This document shows, piece by piece, positions 54,283-61,568 of a DNA stretch of 64,000 bases; within the stretch, counting starts at the first letter, position 1; the number at the start of each line of letters is the position of its first letter. The stretch is from NCBI GenBank assembly GCA_002493635.1, contig DKZL01000071.1, forward strand, positions 1-64,000, read 5' to 3'. Origin of the DNA: Ruminococcaceae bacterium UBA7075. GTDB lineage: Bacteria; Bacillota; Clostridia; Oscillospirales; Acutalibacteraceae. A program made the position numbers and the translations under genes. The notes under the pieces are model-generated. The model was not told the DNA's origin. It saw nothing but the letters and a program-made list of their open reading frames with translations, and did no database searches.

Positions 54283-55215
54283 TTACTCAATACAAATTAT
54301 GCTCAATGCTTCCTCCTTGGAAATTTTCTGTTCAAGATAATTGTCCCTTGCTGTTCTCGCTTTTTCAAGCCAATCGTAATATTCCTCAAAACTCAAAGGC
54401 TTTTCCACAGTACCAGGTGTGTTAAGTGTTCTTTCATAACGCTTATACATTTTGCCTCGCTGTGTGTCAAAAGTTTTCAGCACCTCATTTCTGTTTGCCA
54501 AGATTCGGTGCTTTAATTTCGGCGCAAATTCCTTGCAAGTTTTACCATTATTCAGAACTCTGTCGCAGTACAGGGTTTTCTTTTTTGTCTTTGGCACAAA
54601 GTATCTGCCACAAAGCTGACAGCGGCAGAGGCGGTATCCGTTCTCAACAAATAAATGTAACAGCAGAAAATAATACTCTGTCAGGTTACGGATATGGTAC
54701 ATCTGTCTGGATTTGTTGTCCTCAAAATAAAATACAGTGGAAATCTGTACGCTGTTGTAATTGAAATCTTCGTTAATATCTATTTCCTTTTGACTTGATA
54801 AATCGCTGAAAAAGTGCAAAACAAAAAACTGAACGGTTTTTATCTGGTCAAGATAGCTTGCGTATTCACGCAGATAATGTTCAGTTCCGTCGTTCTCTCC
54901 TAAAAAATCCTCAATCATAAGTCTGTTCAAAAGACCGTAAAAAGTTCTATATTCCGCCAATGCCTTTTCTGCTTTTGCTGTTAAATTTTTAATCAGTGCA
55001 AATCTTTCTTCGCTTATATCGGGATATCTTCTGTAAACTTTTCTTATTTCATTTTGAAGTTCAGAATACTCCTCAAAATCTTCTTCCGAGAAACTAATCA
55101 ACTCATCTTTTATAGTCGAATTTTCAATTGGAATCTTATTGTCATTTTCCTGCATATAGCCGGAAATATTTCCTTTGAAATCAATTTTTAATAATAAACC
55201 TTCGTGCTTCGCCAT
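54283..55215 (-). CDS. DUF6076-type zinc-finger protein
   Basis: 310 residues, no known function. The centre carries a zinc-binding pattern CRCQLCGRYFVPKTKKK followed by YCDRVLNNGKTC (Cys at about 210-240), after a helical N-terminal half. This layout is seen in uncharacterised proteins (DUF6076) carried by Clostridial mobile elements. ATG 55215 follows AGAGG at 5 nt; a GTG two codons earlier is possible. Probably DNA-related by its zinc finger, which is inference. Confidence 0.65.
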   Translation of the reverse strand: MAKHEGLLLKIDFKGNISGYMQENDNKIPIENSTIKDELISFSEEDFEEYSELQNEIRKVYRRYPDISEERFALIKNLTAKAEKALAEYRTFYGLLNRLMIEDFLGENDGTEHYLREYASYLDQIKTVQFFVLHFFSDLSSQKEIDINEDFNYNSVQISTVFYFEDNKSRQMYHIRNLTEYYFLLLHLFVENGYRLCRCQLCGRYFVPKTKKKTLYCDRVLNNGKTCKEFAPKLKHRILANRNEVLKTFDTQRGKMYKRYERTLNTPGTVEKPLSFEEYYDWLEKARTARDNYLEQKISKEEALSIICIE

Positions 55216-55413
55216 ATACACCTCTGTCCTGAAGTGATAATTATAAAAATCACTTCAATTCACTTTGTCATATATTTTTCTTAAAAAGTATGAGATTATT
55301 GTATCACACCGGTGAAAAAAATCCAACAACTTTTGGATTACAACTGAATAACCATACCAAAGCTAAAATATTTTGAAATCATATGAGGTATGAGTAACAG
55401 GGAAAGGAGAAAA

Positions 55414-55734
55414 ATGATTAAGAATTTAAATTTGGAGTTGAGCAATAAGGCAAGATTTGATTCAATCGACGGTGCAAGTCTTGTTGAAAAAGATTTGCCG
55501 AGAAAGAAGTTTATAATCAATTCACTACTCACAAGCGGTCTTTCAATTATAGCCGGCTCACCAAAGGTAGGTAAGTCGTGGCTTGTTCTTGACTGGTGCG
55601 TTCGGATTGCAAAAGGCGAAGATGTTTGGAATCTGCATACCAACAGCGGTACAACTCTGTATCTGTCGCTTGAAGATGATGAAAGCAGCCGGCTATCAAA
55701 ATGTCAAGTAGTAAATAGAAAAAATATTGAATAA
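55414..55734 (+). pseudogene. RepA/RecA-like AAA ATPase, truncated
   Basis: 106 residues remain. Walker A IAGSPKVGKSWLVLD and strand LYLSLEDDESSRL fit RepA-like hexameric ATPases (AAA_25), found in replication modules of plasmids and integrative elements. The frame then ends in CQVVNRKNIE. Relatives, as I recall, continue for about 200 residues. GGAAAGGAGA precedes ATG 55414. Probably non-functional, suggesting the element lost a replication or mobilization module. Confidence 0.7.
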
Positions 55735-56096
55735 ATATACACAGTGAATATATAGTGGTCAGTAAAAATGGGTATGCTTCGCACACCCTCTGACAAGTTT
55801 GTTTTTTGTTTATCAAAGGATAAAGGCGTATTCCGTGCAAGCACGATTGCGCCGAAATACACCGTCCGGCAGTGCCGTTCGACAAATATAAAAGGTGTTA
55901 CTTTTTTCAGAAAGTGTTACTAAATGTATTCCTAAATAGCTAAAAGTTCGGTGTTCAAGCCAAAAAGCACGGAACAAAATGTATGACAAAGGAAAAAATA
56001 TGCTTTTATTAAAATCATTAACCAAATCAACAGAGAAAGGATGATGAAAGAATATAGACAATCTGCAACTGCATAGTTTTTACCGAGGTGTTTAAG
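55735..56096. other. Stretch without a complete gene
   Basis: A short frame MGMLRTPSDKFVFCLSKDKG followed by VFRASTIAPKYTVRQCRS (about 55770-55920) is noticeable but has no ribosome-binding site and I cannot assign it. The remainder shows nothing. Confidence 0.35.
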
Positions 56097-56264
56097 GTGA
56101 AAAGGAAAATCATCTTTGAAAACCGAAATGAAAATGCAGAGCAGAAAAATGTCAGCAAAGAATTTGAAAATGAAATTAAAAAATCAATCTTCCTTGTACT
56201 AAAGGAGCGAGGTTATCTTACTCAGAATCAGTACGAGGAGTGTCTAAAGAAATTGAAAGCTTAA
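56097..56264 (+). CDS. 55-residue protein upstream of the recombinase
   Basis: GTG start 8 nt after GAGG. MKRKIIFENRNENAEQKNVS, then FENEIKKSIFLVLKERGYLT and QNQYEECLKKLKA. Highly charged. The end looks like a SHOCT-type short helical hairpin (I--VL-ERGYLT--QYEECL-KL). Similar small genes often precede large serine recombinases in Clostridial elements. It is 108 bp from the recombinase and on the same strand. It could be the recombination directionality factor or an expression partner (inference). Confidence 0.6.
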   Translation: MKRKIIFENRNENAEQKNVSKEFENEIKKSIFLVLKERGYLTQNQYEECLKKLKA

Positions 56265-56275
56265 ATCCATAACGG

Positions 56276-56318
56276 GAAATTTTCAGAGTGACACCACAAC
56301 TGTCGCTCTGAAAATTTC
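56276..56318. promoter_or_regulatory. 18-bp-stem hairpin between small ORF and recombinase
   Basis: Arms 56276-56293 and 56301-56318 (GAAATTTTCAGAGTGACA and its inverse, one G-T) with a 7-nt loop. No T run follows. It could limit read-through into the recombinase gene or be a protein-binding dyad. Confidence 0.65.
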
Positions 56319-56372
56319 TCTGGACATTATGAGAATTAATAATATACTTGTGTTACCGAAGGAGGTATAAAA

Positions 56373-58055
56373 ATGTTAAATAACTTTGAAAACGAAGTCA
56401 GAAAGGTAGCTGCTTACTGCCGAGTGTCAACCGACAATCTCGATCAGGCAAATTCACTTGAAAGTCAACAAAGATATTTCAATGAGTATATAAAACGCAA
56501 TCCGTTGTGGGAGCTTTACGAAATTTATGTTGACGAGGGAATCAGCGGAACGAGCACAAAAAAGCGAGCATCATTCAACCGAATGATAGAAGATGCAAAA
56601 GCAAAAAAGTTTGATTTGATTATCACAAAGGAAATCAGCCGATTTGCTCGAAACACTCTTGACAGCATTGCTTACACAAGAGAGCTGAAAAGCTACGGCA
56701 TAGGTGTAATTTTTATGAATGACAATATCAACACGCTTGATGCTGATGCAGAGCTTCGTCTGACGATTATGTCGTCAATTGCTCAGGAAGAGAGCCGCAA
56801 AACCTCTGACAGAGTGAAGTGGGGACAGCGCAGAATGATGGAGCAGGGCGTTGTGTTCGGCAGAGATATGCTCGGCTACGATGTGCGTGACGGAAAGCTG
56901 TACATAAATAAAGAGGGAGCAGAAACCGTCAGATTAATCTTTCATAAATTTCTCAATGAGGGCAAAGGAACTCATATTATCGCAAAGGAGTTGCGAGATG
57001 CAGGAATCAAAACCTCAACCTATATGAAAGACTGGTCATACACGGTGATATTGCGAATCCTCAAAAATGAAAAGTACTGCGGTGATTTGATTCAGCAGAA
57101 AACCTACACGCCCGATTATCTGTCACATAATAAAAAGTACAACAAGGGTGAGGTTGAGTATGTGACAATCCGAAATCATCACGAGCCGATTATCTCAAGA
57201 GAGATGTTTGAAGAAACGCAAAGAGAGCTTGAACGCAGAAAAAAGCTTCACGGAGCAAAAAACGGCTTTGCAAACCGATACGCTCTGTCGGGAAAAATAA
57301 TCTGTGCCGAGTGCGGTTCAACCTTTATCCACCGCAAAAAAACTTCATCAAACGTAAATCAGAATGAAAGCTGGGTTTGTATTCAGAATCAGAAGTACGG
57401 CAAGGAGCGAATAAACAAAAATAATGAAAAGGTCGGCTGTTCAAATGTTTCAATAAACGAAAAGGACATTCGTTCAATCCTGCAACATATTATTTCAGAT
57501 ATTATGAAAGACAGAAATAAAATTTTAGAAAGCGTACTGCAAATTGTGTCTGATGTTCTAAAATCCGATAAAGAGAAAGACAACATAACATATTTTGAAA
57601 ACAGGCTTGAAAAGATAGAAAACAAAAAGCAAAAGTTACTTGATATGTGCCTGTCGGGTGATATCGAAACCTCGGATTACCGCAAAGCCTGCGAAAGACT
57701 TAAATCCGAATTTGATACAATATCCGAAAAGCTGCAAAAAGAAAAAGCCCACAGCAGTATGCTTGCGGACAAGGAAAAAATAATTAATGAAATTAAAGCT
57801 TATGTAAATTCAATCATTAATGGGGAAGAGTGGAACGATACATTTTACCGCAATATAGTAGATAAAATTGTAGTAAGCAAAAATCGTGAGCTTGACATTC
57901 ATCTTAAATTCATTCCCGACAAGTGGAGTGCAAAAATTCTCTGCGGAAAGGCTGAAATTGACAGATATAATGAAAAATTTTCCAACCAAGGCACTTCACA
58001 ACCTATATCTGTAAGCACACCTTTTAATTCCGGTATAGGCATTGTAAAACGCTGA
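56373..58055 (+). CDS. Large serine recombinase of the cotJC element
   Basis: Site-specific integrase/excisionase, 560 residues. Catalytic resolvase domain at 10-150 with nucleophile Ser19 (AAYCRVSTD), ISRFARNT and the E-x-R-x-x-SDRVKWG helix. Recombinase domain at about 165-270 (GYDVRDGKLYINKEGAETVR; AGIKTSTYMKDWSYTVILRI). Zinc ribbon at about 310-350 (CAECGSTFIHRK through WVC and GCSN). Coiled coil at about 380-500. All key residues are present. AAGGAGG precedes ATG 56373. The right junction core lies in codons CAA-CCT, so the last 16 residues (ISVSTPFNSGIGIVKR) are encoded by host cotJC DNA. Confidence 0.93.
   Translation: MLNNFENEVRKVAAYCRVSTDNLDQANSLESQQRYFNEYIKRNPLWELYEIYVDEGISGTSTKKRASFNRMIEDAKAKKFDLIITKEISRFARNTLDSIAYTRELKSYGIGVIFMNDNINTLDADAELRLTIMSSIAQEESRKTSDRVKWGQRRMMEQGVVFGRDMLGYDVRDGKLYINKEGAETVRLIFHKFLNEGKGTHIIAKELRDAGIKTSTYMKDWSYTVILRILKNEKYCGDLIQQKTYTPDYLSHNKKYNKGEVEYVTIRNHHEPIISREMFEETQRELERRKKLHGAKNGFANRYALSGKIICAECGSTFIHRKKTSSNVNQNESWVCIQNQKYGKERINKNNEKVGCSNVSINEKDIRSILQHIISDIMKDRNKILESVLQIVSDVLKSDKEKDNITYFENRLEKIENKKQKLLDMCLSGDIETSDYRKACERLKSEFDTISEKLQKEKAHSSMLADKEKIINEIKAYVNSIINGEEWNDTFYRNIVDKIVVSKNRELDIHLKFIPDKWSAKILCGKAEIDRYNEKFSNQGTSQPISVSTPFNSGIGIVKR
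57980..58004. other. attR-type junction of the cotJC element
   Basis: Arm TTCCAACCAAGG (57980-57991), 9 bp, core ACCT (58001-58004), then cotJC coding DNA. Spacing mirrors the left junction exactly. It lies inside the 3' end of the recombinase gene. Confidence 0.85.
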
Positions 58056-58186
58056 CTGAGGTATCTCAGAGAGGCTCCGAGTTCTCCGTCAGGACCGCCA
58101 TATTGGGTGATTATGATTTTTGCGAGTTTTGGGTTTGTCTGTTTTATATTAACAGGATATTGCAATTTTTTTTCGTATACAAACAT
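58001..58186 (-). pseudogene. cotJC: 5' part of split cotJC (Mn-catalase N-terminal third)
   Basis: 62 codons of CotJC: MFVYEKKLQYPVNIKQTNPK, LAKIIITQYGGPDGELGASL, RYLSQRFTMPIPELKGVLTD, IG. It matches the family start, including the first metal-site region, and then runs into element DNA, giving CEVPWLENF... and a stop at 57899. The fused product would be 95 residues and inactive. AGGAGGA precedes the ATG. It follows cotJB with 1-nt overlap. Together with the 3' part it would encode a 210-residue dimanganese catalase of the inner spore coat. Confidence 0.93.
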
Positions 58187-58440
58187 CAGTCGTCCTCCTC
58201 ACTTTCCCAAGGCCAAGGGGCTTTTATCCATTGCCAGTTATTACGGTCGTTAGCATTTTTTGTGAGAGGACCGTACTTCTTCTCATATTCCTTTATCAGA
58301 GGTTCGGCAAGGTCTCGGTATTCTTTCATTTTTTCAAGCATTTTTGTATCGTTTTTGTGAGTATCCAAAAAAAGCTGTAAATCAAGAGCCGCAAACTGAT
58401 AGGTTGATATTTTTTTCAGCAGAATTTCTCTTTCAGTCAT
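58186..58440 (-). CDS. cotJB: Spore coat protein CotJB
   Basis: 84 residues: MTEREILLKKISTYQFAALD, LQLFLDTHKND, EPLIKEYEKKYGPLT and NWQWIKAPWPWE, the standard CotJB pattern ending W-W--PWPWE. The ATG at 58440 was chosen; it overlaps the cotJA stop as ATGACTGA. Part of the cotJABC operon, expressed in the mother cell under sigma-E in Bacillus. The product is needed with CotJC in the coat. Confidence 0.92.
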   Translation of the reverse strand: MTEREILLKKISTYQFAALDLQLFLDTHKNDTKMLEKMKEYRDLAEPLIKEYEKKYGPLTKNANDRNNWQWIKAPWPWESEEDD

Positions 58441-58639
58441 TTCTATCGCCGCATTTACTGCCATAGAAAGGCTTGTTCAGAGAGGGGAACATTGTTCCGC
58501 TTACAAATCCTTGAGCAGGAGTAAAGGTAGTGGCATTGTTCATCTGAAACGGTACATATGCCATTGCCTCTGATACCTTGCTCGGAAATTGTGAAATTCC
58601 ATATTCTTCTTTTATCATATCTTGGATTTCCAAGTCCAT
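58433..58639 (-). CDS. cotJA: Spore coat associated protein CotJA
   Basis: 68 residues. AMAYVPFQMNNATTFTPAQG and FVSGTMFPSLNKPFYG follow the CotJA pattern (MAYVP-Q-----Y-P--GL--GT-FP-L-KPF). AAGGAGA precedes the ATG. First gene of the operon. A sigma-E-type promoter is expected in 58640-58720, but no clear match was found. Confidence 0.9.
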   Translation of the reverse strand: MDLEIQDMIKEEYGISQFPSKVSEAMAYVPFQMNNATTFTPAQGFVSGTMFPSLNKPFYGSKCGDRND

Positions 58640-58816
58640 TCTCCTTTCAAATTTTTGAGTGTTAGCTCGATATATTTTATGCTGTTTAAAACCTTTTGTT
58701 AAGGTAATACCGTATAATTATAATTTTTATAAAAATAACAGAAAAGATGAGAGAAAGTATTTTAGTTAAAAATATAGCCTTTAATTGTACAATGTTGTCT
58801 TAAATCAAATATGTAT
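58640..58816. promoter_or_regulatory. cotJ upstream region
   Basis: AT-rich, with no gene. A CATAAAAT string (58669-58676 read leftward) could be a -10-like element for a sporulation sigma factor, but no -35 at the right distance is convincing. Confidence 0.25.
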
Positions 58817-58852
58817 AAAAAAACACTCAAGTTCTATACAAGAGTGTTTTTT
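58817..58852. terminator. Bidirectional terminator
   Basis: Arms AAAAAACACTC and GAGTGTTTTTT with a 13-nt loop (58818-58852), A- and T-tracts on both sides. Confidence 0.75.
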
Positions 58853-58901
58853 CTAATAATTTAATTTGTAATTTTAAGTATCATATAGTATAATAATTAT
58901 G

Positions 58902-59525
58902 TCACTTGATTTCACATTCGGGCAAGTACCAGCTCAAAGCTTCTTCAGCGCTCATTCCGTTTTTACATAAATAATCAATACCTTCAATACTTACACCGAT
59001 GCATTCGGCATTTCTATCGAGATAGTCTGAAAAACAGTCCCAGGGAGATGCAACAGGTGATATGTAATTATAGTTTTCATCGGATACTGTGTTTCCATTT
59101 GATATTTTTGAATACGGGATAAAAACATTTTTGTCATTATAGTAGATTAATAAATTTTTTGAGTAACTTACGTTTTCCTCAATTTGTGGATATATTTCTT
59201 TAATGTCATTATCTGCATTTTCAACATATAAGCAAGTATCGGGATTGCTTAAATCAAATTTATCCGGTTTCAACGAATAATCATTGTTAAGTAAAATGGA
59301 TATGGCTTTAATTGTTTCGGATGAATATTTGTTTTCGCATAGGGCAGCCACAAGTCCGCACAATACCTTGTCCTCACTTGATGGGTTGCTGTTATCACTT
59401 TTTGCTTTGTCAGAGGTTGCCATAAAACTTTTATGTTCAATTTTTGTTGCGCATTTTGCTGCTGCAAATGGTAAAAATGCCATCATAGCAAGCATAAGCA
59501 AAATTGCAATTACCTTTATTTTCAT
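58902..59525 (-). CDS. Secreted/anchored protein, possibly SpoIID-like
   Basis: 207 residues. N-terminal hydrophobic segment MKIKVIAILLMLAMMAFLPF with a Cys soon after (AAAKC; not a clean lipobox). The middle (KVLCGLVAALCENKYSSETI) and end (YISPVASPWDCFSDYLDRNA; CKNGMSAEEALSWYLPECEI) resemble the order of features in SpoIID/LytB-domain proteins (...SPVASPWD... GMS--GA--M-... -YYP---I), but the match is weak. AAGGTG precedes ATG 59525. A role in sporulation is possible from similarity and from lying next to cotJ. Confidence 0.5.
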   Translation of the reverse strand: MKIKVIAILLMLAMMAFLPFAAAKCATKIEHKSFMATSDKAKSDNSNPSSEDKVLCGLVAALCENKYSSETIKAISILLNNDYSLKPDKFDLSNPDTCLYVENADNDIKEIYPQIEENVSYSKNLLIYYNDKNVFIPYSKISNGNTVSDENYNYISPVASPWDCFSDYLDRNAECIGVSIEGIDYLCKNGMSAEEALSWYLPECEIK

Positions 59526-59800
59526 TAGTAACACCTTAATTTCGCACAAAATAACAATGTAATCAGCATTATAATTGTTTTTAATTTTTCTTGACATATT
59601 GTATTAATTGCCTTAAAATATTATATGTATGATTTTATCTGAATATTACTTATATATAATGATTGCTAAGATTGCTAAAAAATTTCATTTGCATATTGCA
59701 ATTAAGTTGAATTATATATTTTGATTCGTAAAATATTTGTTAGCCTGTTATCTACGGTTTATCAGGTATTTTCCAACAGTTTTGAGAAACGGAGATTGTT

Positions 59801-61246
59801 ATGAAGATTAAAAATGCTTTAATTCCATTTGTTCCAATTACTTTGATGATGATTGCAGTTAAGCTTATCAGCCTTTTTGGGCTTGACAGCGATGGACTTT
59901 TTCTTGGTATGAGCGGTATGACGCTTACATATATTGTAATCGGACTTACTTTGCTTTTGTTTCTTGTTTGTATTCTAATGAATATTTTTGACAGAAAAAC
60001 TGCTCAGGTTTATAATGTCAGAAAGAATCCTATAGCAGGTATTCTGGCAATCCTTTCCGGTTTAGCTATTGCGGCGTCATCAATGTTCAGCGTCGTTAGC
60101 AATCAGGCTGAAACAGAATACTATGTTATGACTTTAATAACTGCGGCACTCTCAATTCCGGCGGCAATAGCTTTGATTATGATGTCAAAGGTTCATTTTT
60201 CCGGCAAATCTACTGCGTCAAGTGTTTCACTTTTTTATGTTTTCCCATCATTATGGGGCTGTGCGGAGCTTGTTACAGAATTTTTGAGTGCAACAAAAGT
60301 TTCAATTTCAGCTACTGATATGACATCTTTGTTCTGCTATATCTTTTTAACTCTGTTTTTGTTCTCATATTCTATGATTGTATCAAAAATAAAAGGCAGA
60401 CATCCCGTTAAAGCTTGTTTTATCTATGGTTTCCCGGCTGCTGCAGTTTCAATTACATTTGGTATTTATGAAATTTTGTATGCTTCAAGAGCTGTTGAAA
60501 ATCTTGGATTTTCAACAATAATTGTCGGTGCCGAGCTTTTAATTTTAGGTTTATACGCAATGACTTCACTTATTGAGATTTCAGGGAATGTACTTACAAA
60601 GGATGAGGTTGAAATTCTTGACGGTATGCCTGATGATGACGATCCTAAAGAAGAGAGCTATGCAAGTATCGCCAATTATGATGATGAGCTCGTTGTTTCT
60701 CAGACAGAGAATATTAACGACGATGACGAAATCGGATATGCTGCAAGTGCAGAGGATATTAATGATTTTATTATCGGATATGATACAGAAGAGGAAGAAG
60801 AGCCTATTCCGTATTTTACCAAAGAAGAAATGGAAAAGTCGGCTGATTTTGCAAACTTTTTTGTAACTCCGACATCTTACGATGATTCAGAAGATGTTAT
60901 CAAGTTTAAAAAGTTTGGTAAATCGGCAAAATCAAATAAAAATGAAAAATCATCTGAATCTGAAATTGTATTTAAAAACGAGATGGATTCCGTAGAACTG
61001 ATTAATGATGTATCAGACAATACATCTGATAAGAAGTCTGTCGGTGAAAATATTGATGGAGTAAAAATTTCAGAAGTTTCCTCAGGCAAACAATCAGATT
61101 CTTCTGAACTTTTGGAGGAAATTAATCAGGTTATTTCATCGTCAAAAGATAATTCTGCTGATACAGAAATGAGCACTGCCAATAAGAAGTCTAAGCAGAA
61201 GGAAGACATTGACGCTTTGCTAAAATCGCTTGACGATTTAAAATAA
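59801..61246 (+). CDS. Membrane protein with acidic cytoplasmic tail
   Basis: 481 residues. The first ~260 hold about eight hydrophobic segments (LIPFVPITLMMIAVKLISLF and on to SLIEISGNVL). The remaining 220 are acidic and low-complexity (DDDPKEESYASI, DTEEEEEPIPYF, SESEIVFKNEMDS) with several Ser/Lys-rich patches. No family recognised. CGGAGA precedes ATG 59801. It lies upstream of the thrS T-box but is not obviously linked to it. Confidence 0.7.
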   Translation: MKIKNALIPFVPITLMMIAVKLISLFGLDSDGLFLGMSGMTLTYIVIGLTLLLFLVCILMNIFDRKTAQVYNVRKNPIAGILAILSGLAIAASSMFSVVSNQAETEYYVMTLITAALSIPAAIALIMMSKVHFSGKSTASSVSLFYVFPSLWGCAELVTEFLSATKVSISATDMTSLFCYIFLTLFLFSYSMIVSKIKGRHPVKACFIYGFPAAAVSITFGIYEILYASRAVENLGFSTIIVGAELLILGLYAMTSLIEISGNVLTKDEVEILDGMPDDDDPKEESYASIANYDDELVVSQTENINDDDEIGYAASAEDINDFIIGYDTEEEEEPIPYFTKEEMEKSADFANFFVTPTSYDDSEDVIKFKKFGKSAKSNKNEKSSESEIVFKNEMDSVELINDVSDNTSDKKSVGENIDGVKISEVSSGKQSDSSELLEEINQVISSSKDNSADTEMSTANKKSKQKEDIDALLKSLDDLK

Positions 61247-61289
61247 GTGTTGACAGCGCAAATTTTAAGTGATATTATAAAGAAAATAC

Positions 61290-61540
61290 AAAAGCTTTGA
61301 TAAGGACACGGATTGTAGTTAACCGAATTTCAGAGAGCAGAACAAATGCTGTGAGTTCTGCATTTGGCATTACATTCTACCACCTTTGAGTCTGCACAGG
61401 AAATGGTGCGGCGTATGACTGCGTTAAGGTCTTTGAGGGCATAATTAATGATATTGTATCATTTTATGCTGAATCAGGGTGGAACCACGAGTAAATTCGT
61501 CCCGATACTTTCAGAAGTATCGGGATTTTGTTTTTGTATA
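61290..61540 (+). promoter_or_regulatory. T-box riboswitch of thrS
   Basis: Leader with the AGAGAG motif (in CAGAGAGCAG, about 61330) of stem I, a specifier region with ACC (threonine codon, in CTACCACC about 61379), the T-box bulge sequence AGGGTGGAACCACG (61476-61489) and the terminator CCCGATACTT / AAGTATCGGG (61501-61524) with a T run. Uncharged tRNA-Thr would pair with the specifier and the bulge and favour read-through. All main parts are in order. Confidence 0.9.
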
Positions 61541-61568
61541 TTATTTTAATTTAAGAGGAGAATAAAAT

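Larger units (their letters stand above)
50090..58000. mobile_element. 7,911-bp intervening element in cotJC (skin-like)
   Basis: Unit bounded by two copies of ACCT that splits the spore-coat catalase gene. Contents from left to right: debris of an unidentified gene and of a GNAT gene, Zn-ribbon XRE regulator, ion transporter, HipA-like kinase and its XRE partner, hsdS and DUF6809 debris, DUF6076 protein, truncated AAA ATPase, a 55-residue protein and a large serine recombinase whose end overlaps the right junction. No phage structural genes are present, so it is not a prophage. Excision by its recombinase would leave cotJC intact. Known precedents of the class are skin in sigK and SP-beta in spsM. 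Confidence 0.88.

Noticed and set aside
50090..58000. Prophage
   Set aside because: No capsid, tail, terminase or lysis genes; only a recombinase, regulators, a transporter and small cargo.
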